A stretch of 64,000 nt of DNA from Rotaria sp. Silwood1 (taxonomy: Eukaryota; Rotifera; Eurotatoria; Philodinida; Philodinidae), in assembly GCA_905250075.1 (NCBI GenBank), contig CAJNOP010000010.1, forward strand, positions 806,001 to 870,000, written 5' to 3'. Positions 49,301 through 61,400 of this stretch are shown here, piece after piece. The stretch's first letter is position 1, and each line of letters begins with the position of its first letter. The translations under genes were made by a program, and so were the position numbers. The notes under the pieces were generated by a model. The model saw only the letters and a program-made list of their open reading frames with translations, was not told the origin of the DNA and made no database searches.

Positions 49301-52300
49301 GATTTAATGGTAAGTTTTCTTAATTTTTTTTATAATGTAGTTGTGTTATTAACATATAAGCCGATGTCATCTGAAAATGAATAACAGTATGATTATTATG
49401 AACACATAATAATTTACATTTTCTTATTTAAAACCAAGAGAAGATATTCATCTCACTTCATGTCAAATCGTCACAAGTTCTCTTTCTGTTTCTCTTTCTC
49501 TTTCTCTTTCTCATATTTTATTTAATTTAAGCTGAATAGGTAAACTATTCATGATTGTTCTATTACAATCCTGTGAAACACTAGTCTTATTTTCTTTTAT
49601 TGAGAAGCTTATAATGATCAATATTACGATCAATGGAACAATATAGAACTTTTTCAAATAGTAAAGATTCAATAATAGAGAACATGCAAAAATTTGAAAG
49701 TGTTTCATTATTTCTCATATAAAAGTTCACATTATATTATCGTACACATCTTCTAGGCAATATTTGCATCAAATATAACTAGAAGCAATTTTTGTTGTGT
49801 CTTCCTACGAGTAATTTCCTGCATATGACTTATAATAAGTGACAGAGTCGCTAGTGTGACTGTTGATCTTTGGTAAATTACAATATGAATAATCCACTAT
49901 TAAATTTCAATTTTATAGAATGTAAAATCTCGTTCTACATCATATTCGAAGGTAGATAGTTTTCGCATCAAGAACAATATAGTCATGGTTGAAAATGATG
50001 CGATAAACGAGTTCAAAACCAATGTTATTAACAAGAGGATGTAAATGAACAGAGGAGCAAACGATTCATGAACTGGACACATACATTTCCAGTTCTTGGC
50101 TCAGTTCGATCTATTTTTACCTATTGATAATTAATACTTTTTGATTCTTTATTATTTGAATAATGACTTTGACTACAAGTTCTCTTTTATACAACATTAA
50201 AAAGTAGAGTTACATTTTATTGATAATCATTATCATCATTTTTTTTTCCAGATATTTTATCTGATTAATTAAGGAATAATGGCTGATAGTAGGAAAATAC
50301 GAAAATAAATCATAAAAAACTCGGTTATTCTATGATAATGATAAACATATAGCTTTTTGAAGTTTGAAATATCCATATCTTAGGTCACGATCCAAGTATA
50401 ACCTTCAGGAATTCATCACTTCGAACGAGTTTTTAATGATTAACACGCTAGTTAATTTTTTATTTCATTTACATTATATAGAAAACAACAGACATATTGA
50501 CTTATTTGTTTCAGCCACCAAAAATAAGAGCAACAAACATGATGCAATCTTTCTTGTTAACAACATTATTGTTTATTCCAACGCATGTATGATTGAAAGA
50601 AAAGGTAAAAAAAAGAATATATCGGTTCTTATACATTAGTCAATGATCAAGGTCTTAGAAAACGAGAAAAACTGACATTATGACGTCGCCACTATCCTTA
50701 GGCTGATAAAACGAACTGACGGACTATGATCAAAATGAATACAGTAATTCATTGTTAAATAGCTGCTTTAGACCATTTTAGATGTTGTTTTAATCAATCG
50801 AAATTATCATACTGGAAAGAATACAGCACGTAAGTTGGAATTGTTCTGTTGCTTCATGATATCATCGACTAGTTGATTACATAAAGATCAGAATTCACAC
50901 ACTTGTGATAATCTACATATACTATTATCTGCATACACAAAATTATTATCGCACAAATTGTAATCAGTCTTCTTTGTAGAGAATAAATGAAAACGGAACG
51001 GTCGATAATAGACGATTATGAAAACTTCTATATACTTAACTTGAACATCTACATCTCTGCTCTTATTAGTTACATTCTTTTACCATTATTGCACTATTAA
51101 AATCAACACAGTTGGTACTCTATTTTAGTATTTTATCTTAACTGTTCTTCCTTCATTTTCTTTATAAACGGTTGAATGTTATGCTGATTGATATATCACA
51201 ATTAGTTGGTTGCAACGTTAGGAAAGAATTGTTGATGCGATGAAATCATTAATTAAAAAAGACGACATCAAAAGAAAATGAAACGTTGCGCTCAGTTATT
51301 CATCAATTTTATCAAGATTTAAAGCAAATGCATCTTCAAAATCTTTTTGATTGTATCAGTAAATAGAAACAGTCGACAAAAATGGAAATGCCGGTGATAT
51401 TACAATTAATTCATTTACAAATAAAACAACCGCCAATTCGAATCTATATGAATGATTAACGAATAGAAAAATTAAGACCATTTAGATATTTAGGATTTGT
51501 GTGAAGGGATAAATTTTCACTCAAACCAACCGACAAGCATTGTATCGACATGTTTTAAATTTCATATAATAAACTGAGATGACTGAAGAGAAATAGAGTG
51601 GTGATGACCAACGCATGGAAATTATCTTTCTTTGCCTGTGACATCTCACCGTTTGCGTGGATTTTTCTTCTCTTTCTCATACTACCTACCTCAGACTAAA
51701 TGCCTCTAAATTGAAATTTCAGAGCAGGATCAAGGTGAATGCATGTACACTTCGCTATAGCACCGCATGAAGTTCCATCAATAATAAACGAATGGTTATT
51801 AGTATCATACATTTGGGGTTAATTGCAGCTAACCATTCCCATGTTCAAGTTAATTACTCAATTGATAGTTCTTTCTCATTTAAGATCTATGCAAGTTACA
51901 TTTGAACGACATGCACGAAATGACTTGATGTTCACTGATAGAACTCTCGATTCCAAATTTGATAACTGGATCCACTGTGTAAAAGCTCAAAAATAGAGCA
52001 CGTTGTGTGTATGCTTATTAAATGTCACTGTAGAATTCATATTTGGCGTCTTATTTATAAACAACGTTTATTGAAATTCAAAAACAGTTGTATTCGATTC
52101 TTTCTCTTAGCTCAAGTATCTGTATTGAAGTTTTCCAGAAAACTTGACATCGAATTTTTATGCTTGAGCCTGTATCATGCATGTTACATTACTTAGGAAA
52201 CCATAGCGGCATCCGACTCTTATAGTTTACTTTTTCATTGGTGCGATATCTCACAAGGAATAGATCCTTTGCAACCTATAAGTTGTGAGAGGATTGCTAA

Positions 52301-54957
52301 AAAGTTACTGAGTTTGAATTTGGATCCTTCATCCATGATTAACTATTGTGAAGTTTTTTCTTGAATATCTATATTTAATTGCTAATAATGAACAGGTTTT
52401 CTTGTTGGTTGATCTACTTGATTACTATATAACAGAAAAATTATAAAATCGAAAACGTCGGTCTGGAAGTCTGACTGACCATTTGTGATTACTTTCGGTC
52501 CGACTTTTCAGAAAATATTAAAAAGTATTGCAATGAACAACACATACAGATTCACTACCTTCGATATCTTTTGAACAATTGTTATAAACAACTATTATTG
52601 ACCAGAGCTCGTATTATCAGTCATAGTTAACGTAGTATCACAAAGAATCATCGACAGACTGAAACTCTTCACTCTGGAAAGCTATGATCAAGTTCTTTGC
52701 ACAAGTTTTAATCCATAGATACCGTTGTTTTTAGTTAGAGGTGCTATTATTACTACTTGCTGTTGACTGCTAGATTGCAATTGTTCACTCTTGATTACAT
52801 CCAACCATGTCATACAATCAGAACCAAGTAACACCATTCGTATTACATAGTAAATTGTATCAATGTTGTGTTTTGAAGCCTAGAACAAAGGAATAGACAT
52901 ACAGACAAACATATTGTCGTCTTTCTGAGACTTAGTATATTTCATCAGAAAAAAAATTGCGAATATTAACAATACGATAAAAGTTGACTTCGAATTGAAA
53001 TTGTTCATGCTAGAGTAACTTTGATCAAGTTTTTCAATCAATAATAAAACCTAGCTCTACTGTTCTAGCGTATGCTGTTTTCTTATTAGGTTCAGCAGAG
53101 CGTAAGAACAAATGTATTCGAAGATTTTTTTCTATGATATAACTCTTTCTTTCATAAAAGGACATATTCTTACTGTGATTTGCATCAGCATCTATATCGT
53201 GTTTCACATTTTAATCTTACAGTTAGAGTATCAATCGTTGTATTAATAACTTTCAAATAGTTCGCAAACTAAACAATATTTTGATGAAAAAAAGTTCAAT
53301 GTTATGACCATGATCATCGAATAGATAATGCTGTCATATTGTATTCGAGCAGGTGTGTAACTAAGTTGATTTTCATTGTTCCAGATTAAATGTATAAAAT
53401 AGCAAGATAAAATTATTTACAGACTCTTGTGTGTCAATTTTGATTCCTAATTTTTGCTTTGATAACTGTTGTTTCTGCCATGGAGAATATTAACAGACTT
53501 TGTATATCATGGTTATCTTTTTTCACAAAGCATTTTGTCATATATCATAACGATATATTAAATGAAAGTCCATAGAGAACTCTGGGTTGTGCAATCGAAA
53601 AAGTATAAAGAGAGAAACAGTGAAAATAATTGCTCACTTTGTCTGAAAAAAGCATATTTTTCAGGCAGAACATGACAAAAATCATCCAAAACTCCGGGAA
53701 AAAAGCAAGATGTCGAAGAAAAGAAATCATGTCGCTTATGAAAAACTGGGCATCAGACTAGCTTTCCATATATTTATCTCAATATTCATCTTTCTGAACA
53801 CCTAAATTAATATAGACATGAAGATTTTCATGTCAATAACAATACAACCATAAGTGCATACGAAATAGTTAAAAAAGATTTTTTCTGTCAATCATAAAAC
53901 ATGACTAAGTATATCGTGTTAAGATAATTAGATTTTTAAGATTTTATTGAAGCAAATTATATTGTCTATTCTTTCTTTTGGTATAGTTAAAAAGTGTTTA
54001 TGAAGTAGTTTGAATTGTTTTCAGTTTTTTCGTCTTCAAGAAAATATATTCATGTGATCTGACTTGTTCTCTAACCGATCTGAGTTCAATTTCTTATATT
54101 TATCAACTGTTTTAGAAGTGATGTACAATCCGTAAAATCATAAAAACTCTTCAAAAGAAAACAAAGAATGAAATGACTAGTAATTCATTCGATGTCAAGG
54201 CAATCTTAGATTCTCTGTCATCAAGCGCTCAGCAAAGTTTAAAAAAATTAGATAAATGAAACATACTATTTTTAAGATAATAGGCTAAGGAAATAAACGA
54301 GAGAAAAAAAAATTCTCCTTCAAATTAATGAGAAGACTGTTATGACGTAGAAAATAAATGAAAAAAGTCACAGCAGGATAATTGCACTAATTTTAACGAC
54401 AGCATGTCCTTTTTACCTTTTATGTCCTTTTTTTAAAATTTTCATTTAAACAAGTTATGGAGAAAAATAAACTTGGTGACTGGTTAGTGTATTAGTCAAC
54501 TAATGATAAAAGAAAACAATTTTAGAGTTTCAATACAATCTTATCTTAAATAGAGAATCATAAAAAATCATTTATTATGATTTTCTTAATTATGATTTCT
54601 ATTGATAAATAATTACATCAAATATACATCCGCCATATTTATAACAAAATATTAAATATGATCAAATTCGAACATTTCATTTCAGATTCTGCTTTGAGTT
54701 TTAATCAAAAGAAATGATATATTTTTTTTAAAAACAAATTTATTTTTCATGAGTAGACTATGATGATTAGTTTGACTATTGACTAATTCAATAAATTAGC
54801 TTTATTAAAGTCAAACGATCTTTTTACATTTGTTATATTATATTTTGATCCTTATCATGCTCATTGTAAAGTATACTCTAGTATTCAATTCACGTAGACT
54901 GTAAAAAAAAGAAAGCTTTTTTTTCTTCGAATTCAAGAGGCCAACTCATTATTAATA
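46365..54957. other. Long intergenic spacer, no intact gene
   Basis: 8.6 kb without a supported gene. A (tttctc)n microsatellite lies at 49479-49512. Between 51280 and 52700 several plus-strand fragments read like protein between stops (YQDLKQMHLQNLF, FERHARNDLMFTDRT, GIDPLQPISCERIAKKLL), which may be an eroded gene. The rest shows no structure that I can support. Confidence 0.45.
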
Positions 54958-54965
54958 CTGCTAAT

Positions 54966-55426
54966 TAGAGCCCGTCGGGTCCAGAATTTTTGGACCCGGA
55001 CCCGGACCCGGACCCGATCATTTAAAATTTTTCTACCCGGATCCGGACCCGGACCCGTTTACAGGTTGCTAGACCCGGACCCGGACCCGGTCGCTTAAAT
55101 TTTTTGGATCCAAACACAATGACAAGTCAGTTTAGATAGTATAGTCAAGAAGGGTTTTGTTGTTTTTTATCTATTTTCTAAATATATTTGATCTCTTCTT
55201 TGTATAAAACGAACAAAACTTTAAAAAAATTCAAAATAAATTGTATGGATCAAAGTTTTCTTCAGACCGGGATCCGGTTAAAGCAAAATTTTCAGACCCG
55301 GACCCGGACCCGGACCCGGTCAAAATAAAATTTTTGGACCCGGACCCGGCCAAAGTAAAATTTTTGGACCCGGACCCGTGCGGGTCCGGGTAGGGTCCGG
55401 GTCCGGGTCCTACCCGACGGGCTCTA
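54966..55426. mobile_element. hAT-like MITE, 461 bp, with 8-bp target duplication
   Basis: The terminal inverted repeats are tagagcccgtcgggt and acccgacgggctcta, and ctgctaat flanks both sides (54958-54965 and 55427-55434). Subterminal arrays of gacccg fill both ends and make it far more GC-rich than its surroundings. The 8-bp duplication and TAGAG start match hAT elements. It has no transposase. The perfect duplication suggests a fairly recent insertion. It shares its ends with the 53-bp relic at 27062-27114. Confidence 0.88.
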
Positions 55427-55434
55427 CTGCTAAT

Positions 55435-55979
55435 GCTTGTCCTCAGGAGAAAATGTTAAAATACACACGTCAATGTCATATGTTACTTTGATCTATTGCA
55501 ATTGTTCGTATGGAAAACATGTTACGATGAATCTAGGTCAAATTTCTCTTTTGATTTCTCAAAACTATAAATGCTTTTTCTTTCTATTTAATTCACGTAC
55601 TAATGATTCCAAAATGATTTCCGAATAAGATATATATATACAACTTCAATAATTCAAATAAAAAAATATTTATAGTTAGTTTTTATAGAGAAATTAAATT
55701 AATTTATTTCTTTAAAACCAAAAAAATATTTTTTTCACAAAAAAAAGTTTCATCAGTTTTTCACAATTTTCACGTAGGTTGATCCCAATAATTTGTTAAA
55801 TTTTTTCCATTATACCAACGTAGAAATAATAACGAAAAAATACATATACATATAAGAAACCACAAATAAAGATTAATTTACACATAGAATGATAATTCTG
55901 AATATGTTTTCTTTAGTTTTCATAAGAAAATATACTACTAGACAACAAAATGAGATCCATTGGAAATTAATCGAATTAT
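55435..55979. other. Spacer between hAT-like element and receptor copy C
   Basis: AT-rich, with the 3' flank of receptor copy C on the minus strand; nothing else seen. Confidence 0.45.
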
Positions 55980-57170
55980 TCAATCATGCATTGTTAATAA
56001 TCGTGTAGTATTTTCAACAATTGTATCAACCATATCGGAATGTTGCGTACTAGGATTTGCTGCAGTCCATCGAATTATATTTAAAACATATTTAATAAAA
56101 GAATTAAAACATTTAACAGCTCCTAAAAATCCATATTGATAAATTAAATACTTCCAAAGCATCGTTACCAATATATTTTGTATACGAACCAAAGACCTTG
56201 TACTTGTCATTGTTACCATGCTTTCTGTATAATCTAATGAAACTATTGAACAATTTTCAGAAAAAGCAGTAATTAAAAGCATTATTTTAACAAGTGTTCC
56301 ATTTTGTTCTAATGTCGAAATAAATTTTTTTGACAATATATAATTTTCATAACCCCAAAGATTCTGACAACCAACAATATAACTTGAATAATCTAATCCG
56401 TTTGCTTCGCGAACAATAAGTAGTGAATTATATGCTCCTAATGTAATAGAATTATGCTGAATAAGAGCTTGACGTGCACCTATTGGTAAGTCATGAAAAT
56501 AAGGTACACGTTCAAGGAATGATATCATTGCGGAATAATAATATCCAATTATATCTAATGTTGATTTTGCTTTTGAACGAAGTTTTGGCGGTACTGCTGC
56601 TTGCTGTTCCAACAAATTTTTAGTATGTTCAATTGAATTGCCTCGATCATACGCATGAATTATGTTTGATAAAAGATCCCATTCAATCTTTGTTAAGGTT
56701 GAAGTGTCACTTTGAAGAAGATTAAGTGGTGATGGCTAGAAGTATGATGAATTTTTAATTATTAAAAATAAAAATTTAAGAAAAAAATCCAAAAAACCTG
56801 TGGTAATCTTTTATTTTTATTTTTTGGTAATCGATTATGGTTTTTCGATTCATAACGTATTAATTTTGGATTCATACCGAATGAAAAACATTTTCTTAGG
56901 CGACAAGCTGAGCAATTACCGCGTGTTAATAGTGTTATTTCACAGTGATTATCACGTTGACATTGAAGAAAACACTAATTCAAACATAAACAAGAAAAAT
57001 ATTATCTTTAGTAAATTGCATGTGAAACTTACTATCGGCTGTAAAGCATGACGTCGAAAAAAGGCTTTACATGACATACATGTCATTACTTCAAAATTCA
57101 TTCCACGTGCTTTATCACCACATATTTGACAGATTAATGGTAAATTCCAACTACGTTTTGTTAATACCAT
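55980..57170 (-). CDS. Nuclear receptor (copy C), DNA-binding plus ligand-binding domains
   Basis: Paralogue of copies A and B. Three exons in phase: 57170-57033, 56974-56798 and 56735-55980, giving 356 residues. Finger 1 runs CQICGDKARGMNF to CMSCKAFFRR and finger 2 has CQRDNHC and CSACRLRKCF, all eight zinc cysteines present. P-box CMSCKA. The ligand-binding domain starts after PSPLNLLQSD; LPIGARQALIQHN, NGTLVKIMLLITAF and TMLWKYLIYQYGF align with copy B. The C-terminus RLLTMHD has no evident AF-2 motif. Its finger 1 is closer to copy A than to B. The introns (58, 62 nt) are short. Function is inferred from family only: DNA binding as monomer or dimer, ligand unknown. Confidence 0.88.
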
Positions 57171-58479
57171 TATTTTAATTATATTATCTATGTGAAGATA
57201 TTATTCTAGTTCATTTATATCAAAATGTCGATGAAGTATGGAAATATCTGTTGCGTCTAATAATACAAGTAGGAGAAGAGAAACTTTTTTTTTTGTCTTT
57301 TCTATTATATGAACTAAGATCTATTATGTAATTAGATCGAAAAATGACAACGGATGTCTAAAACAGTTTTATCTTAATGCTTGAAAGAATGCATTTTTAA
57401 TATATTTAAATTTGAAAAAGAAAACGATAAGTGGTTTCTGCATAATTACATTTCTCATGATATTGAATACTTTGAAAGACTTCTTTTTTGTTTTTCATAT
57501 ATGCGCTATCCGGGAGAGTTAACTATCAACTGAAAAATGCTTTATATGACGTAAACTATAAATATTATATTCAAGTCATTTATACATGTGACAAATTATT
57601 GTGAGTTTTTTTTGGAATATTAAAATTAATAGTTAGAACTATGTCGAGAGAAGGCTCGAGCTAATATTATATGTGTAAATAAAATAGCAGCATAAATAAA
57701 ATATTAATACATTTCATTAAAGTAAAAATAAAAAGAATTTTTTTCAAACTAATATGTCACGAAAGGGTAATGCTTAAACCTCTATTATCTTCAAATTCTC
57801 GGATAAATTTCTTTTTACCTTGATGACAGCATCTTGATTAGATATATATAGAAAAATAGATACGCACCTCATTACCTCTGATGCGCGTAATTCAATCTTT
57901 CCTATACTACCCATTTATAGTTACTTAAGCCATCGTTGATTACGGTTGAGTAATATATACATCATATTTACATTAGAGAATACTGCGGCTATATCAAAGA
58001 CGATTACTAAAAGCATTTTTTAACTTATATTCATTTTTCTGAATAAAATTCTTTGTATAAGTAAACTTATGTTGCTCAAAGTACTATTCATCTCCTGCAT
58101 TAGAAAGAGAATGTCGCAGTTATATAAATACCTATTTTAATTAAAAAGTATTTGTAACTTCAACGGAAATGAATAAATATTAGCTCAATTGACTGAACTA
58201 AAAGTGTTACATGCCTAACTGTTACTTATCAATGGTTGTGATAGAAAAAATAAAATGAAAAATTTTCTTAGCAAAATGATAACTTATGAAAAAGAGAAAA
58301 TGAGAATAATTGTTTTTAGTTAAGTTCAGTAATCAGGTTGAATATTTTACTTGATTTAGTTTTAATATGAAATGTCATACTCAGATAAACACAAGAAAGA
58401 TCTCAAGGTTTTTTTATTTTCTCGATTAAAGAAAAGAAACACATTATCATAAATTTCTCAAGAATGAAAAAAATAACAC
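57171..58479. other. Spacer between receptor copy C and the TYW4 gene
   Basis: AT-rich with no coding frame. It should contain the receptor's promoter and the 3' end of the TYW4 gene; no distinct element is visible. Confidence 0.45.
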
Positions 58480-61400
58480 TCAGTTCACTAAATGATTAAA
58501 TTTAAGAATCATCGGCTGATTGATATGGGCACCTAAAGAATAGAACAAAAACACAAATATAGTTCAGTAAAAATTCTTAAATCATACCAAAAGAAAAACA
58601 ATTTCCTCCGCCTCCTAATATAAGAAATGTTGTTTTATTCAAAATTACTGTTTGATGATTATAAAGTATAATTGGTTGTTCACCACACATTGTCTAAATA
58701 GTTAAAGAAAAAAATAAAGTAAATATCGATTTACGTATAATTTACGTAGTTTATTACCGGTATTATATATTCAATAGCTTCACCAGTAATCAAATTAATT
58801 TTACATAAACCTGGTGGTCTACGTTCATTAGCATTCATTCCACCTAATAACCAAAGTGTATCATCAATAATGTCTGCACTATGTGAATATCTTAAAAATA
58901 AAAATAGAAATAAATGAAACATTATTTATTTTTTGAAACAATTGATTATATTTACCTTGGTATAACTGCTCCATTTGTTTGAAATAATGTCCAATTCATA
59001 ACATCTTTAGATGTGTCTAATAACCAAATTTCATTCGTTGGTTCATCATATTCTAATAGGCCACCAGAAAGAACTGCTAAATGTTTATAAGCATTCAAAC
59101 GAGCTGAATGTCGATTTGTTGGTTTTGTTTGTGAAAACTGAATAAAATGTTTTAATATATACATATATTAATTTTTATGAGAACCTAAAGAAACTACTTG
59201 AGATGGTAGGATTTGACCATTTGATTGTAAACAAAGTGTATCATTTGTTGATTTTGACATATTTATATAACCACCAAATATAATGATTTTATCTGTTTCT
59301 TTTATATAACACGAACAATGACGCCAGCGTCGAAGTATTTTTTCATCTTCATTGAAATTTATAACTTGAAGAGCTAATTATAAAGAAAAAGACATAAATG
59401 CTAATTTAGTTTTGAAAAAAAACAAAGAAATCTTTATAATACAACTTACTGTTTATATCAATTGAAGCACATGAATTTAATGTTCCCGGACTTTTACGAC
59501 CAAAAAATGATAATATTAAATTATCTGATCCATGACATGTATGAAAAACATATTCACCTATAATTTATGAAAATATATAACTATATTATTTAATCTTTTT
59601 ATATAATATTAATCAATTAACGATAAACCATTATTGATCTATAATTGATACATTTTCCTTATGAAGCAAATGTGAATTCATTTATATTTATTAGTCTTTA
59701 GAATAAAATTTTTTATTGAGGATATTCCCGAGAAACATAACTGACAAGAGAAATATTGCAACTGATGAGGTCGTGGCAAATTTTAAATTGTAACTAACTT
59801 TCACTAAATCCCTGGCTGTCGGTTTCTGGTTTTTAACAGATACAACGTTTGATGATAAACAGAAAAGCAGAAATCGATGATTTACTTGTATACATAATTG
59901 AAAGGTGTCAACAAAGAAGCAGAAGTCAGAAATTTCCTGGTGTGTACAAGTGAAAACTCGTCACCAGAAAAGCAGATGGCACAGATAAAAATCGAAAAAT
60001 GTTATTTCGCTGATACATGTACTTGTCTAATTAATGTGACAGCGACTGTTTCTTCATCTCTAATAATATGCTCTTACAATTATCGTCAGCCTTAGCACGA
60101 CCTTTACCCTCACACACATTCACATTCTTATTCTCTCCAGTGAGACAAGCAACGAAAAACAAAAACGTGTTATAAACACGTAAAAATGTATATTTTTCAC
60201 GATTTTTCTTTTTCTTCAAGGGGCTGAATGTGTTTGATTTTTGATCTGAATAAATTGTTATAGAAAATAGCGCTATCTATAGTCTTAGCTTGCTGGATAA
60301 ACAGTTTCGATAAGTTTATGAATAGGGTTATTTTATCTAACAACTAATTCAGTTCAGAAATCAAACGTCCAGTAACAAGTGAAACTGTACGATACAAACT
60401 ATTCTGACTACAACAATGTCATATGACCAGCGCACGTTGTATGAAAGTAACATATATAAAAATATCCGATAAATTTCAGATTCATTTTGATGCCTTATTG
60501 TATTTTTCAAATATTCCAAGCTGAAAGAACATCGAGAATAAATTTTGAAGGCTACATCGAAATGAAAACAATCAAAATTTTATTCACTAAACTGTTATCA
60601 TAAATCAAAAAGGAACATTATTGAATAGCACTTATTAGGTATTAAAATAACTTTAGCAAACTGATTTTACATAGTCGAATGCTAAACTACAGATGATTTG
60701 AAATAAAGCATTTTCTTCTTAATGACGGCTGTTAAGTTCAATAGATTTTGAATTATTATATAAATGTTACTTTTTTTATTATGTATTCTCAATCCCTGTG
60801 TCATTTTAGATATAGGAAAAATATTAAAAAAAATAAAAGGAGCTAGAAATGTATAAAGTATCCACATATATAATCAAAACTTATTAATAATATCTAACTA
60901 ATACTATTTGCTTCTACCTTATGAGATGATCGATAACGTTTAATCTCTTCATATTTATCTCTGTTGCCGATGTCAAAGTAAAATATTTCAATGAAAACAC
61001 TAAAATTTAAAGACTGACCTATATCAAGTTGGTCGTATGAGAATATTCATCTATCAATTATATCAGCTCTTAATAGGCTATACAAAGAAAAAATGAAATA
61101 GTTTCAAAACAAAAACTGGTCATATTATATACTGAATAGAAATGAAAAAGAAAGAGTCGATGACTGATACAATAGACAGAGAAAAATTACACTATCATTT
61201 AACGAAAATATGATTGATTAGGCAAATCACTGAACCAAACGAGATAGTGAACTGAAATAGTATAAAAGGATAACAAAAATTAAACTAATAAATACTGAGA
61301 ACAAAAAATGAAAATACACTTCAACATGTTGATAAATAATCAGATAATTTAAATCAATTTCTGCGAATTTGAAAAGTTTTCTCAGAAAAACGATGAGTTC

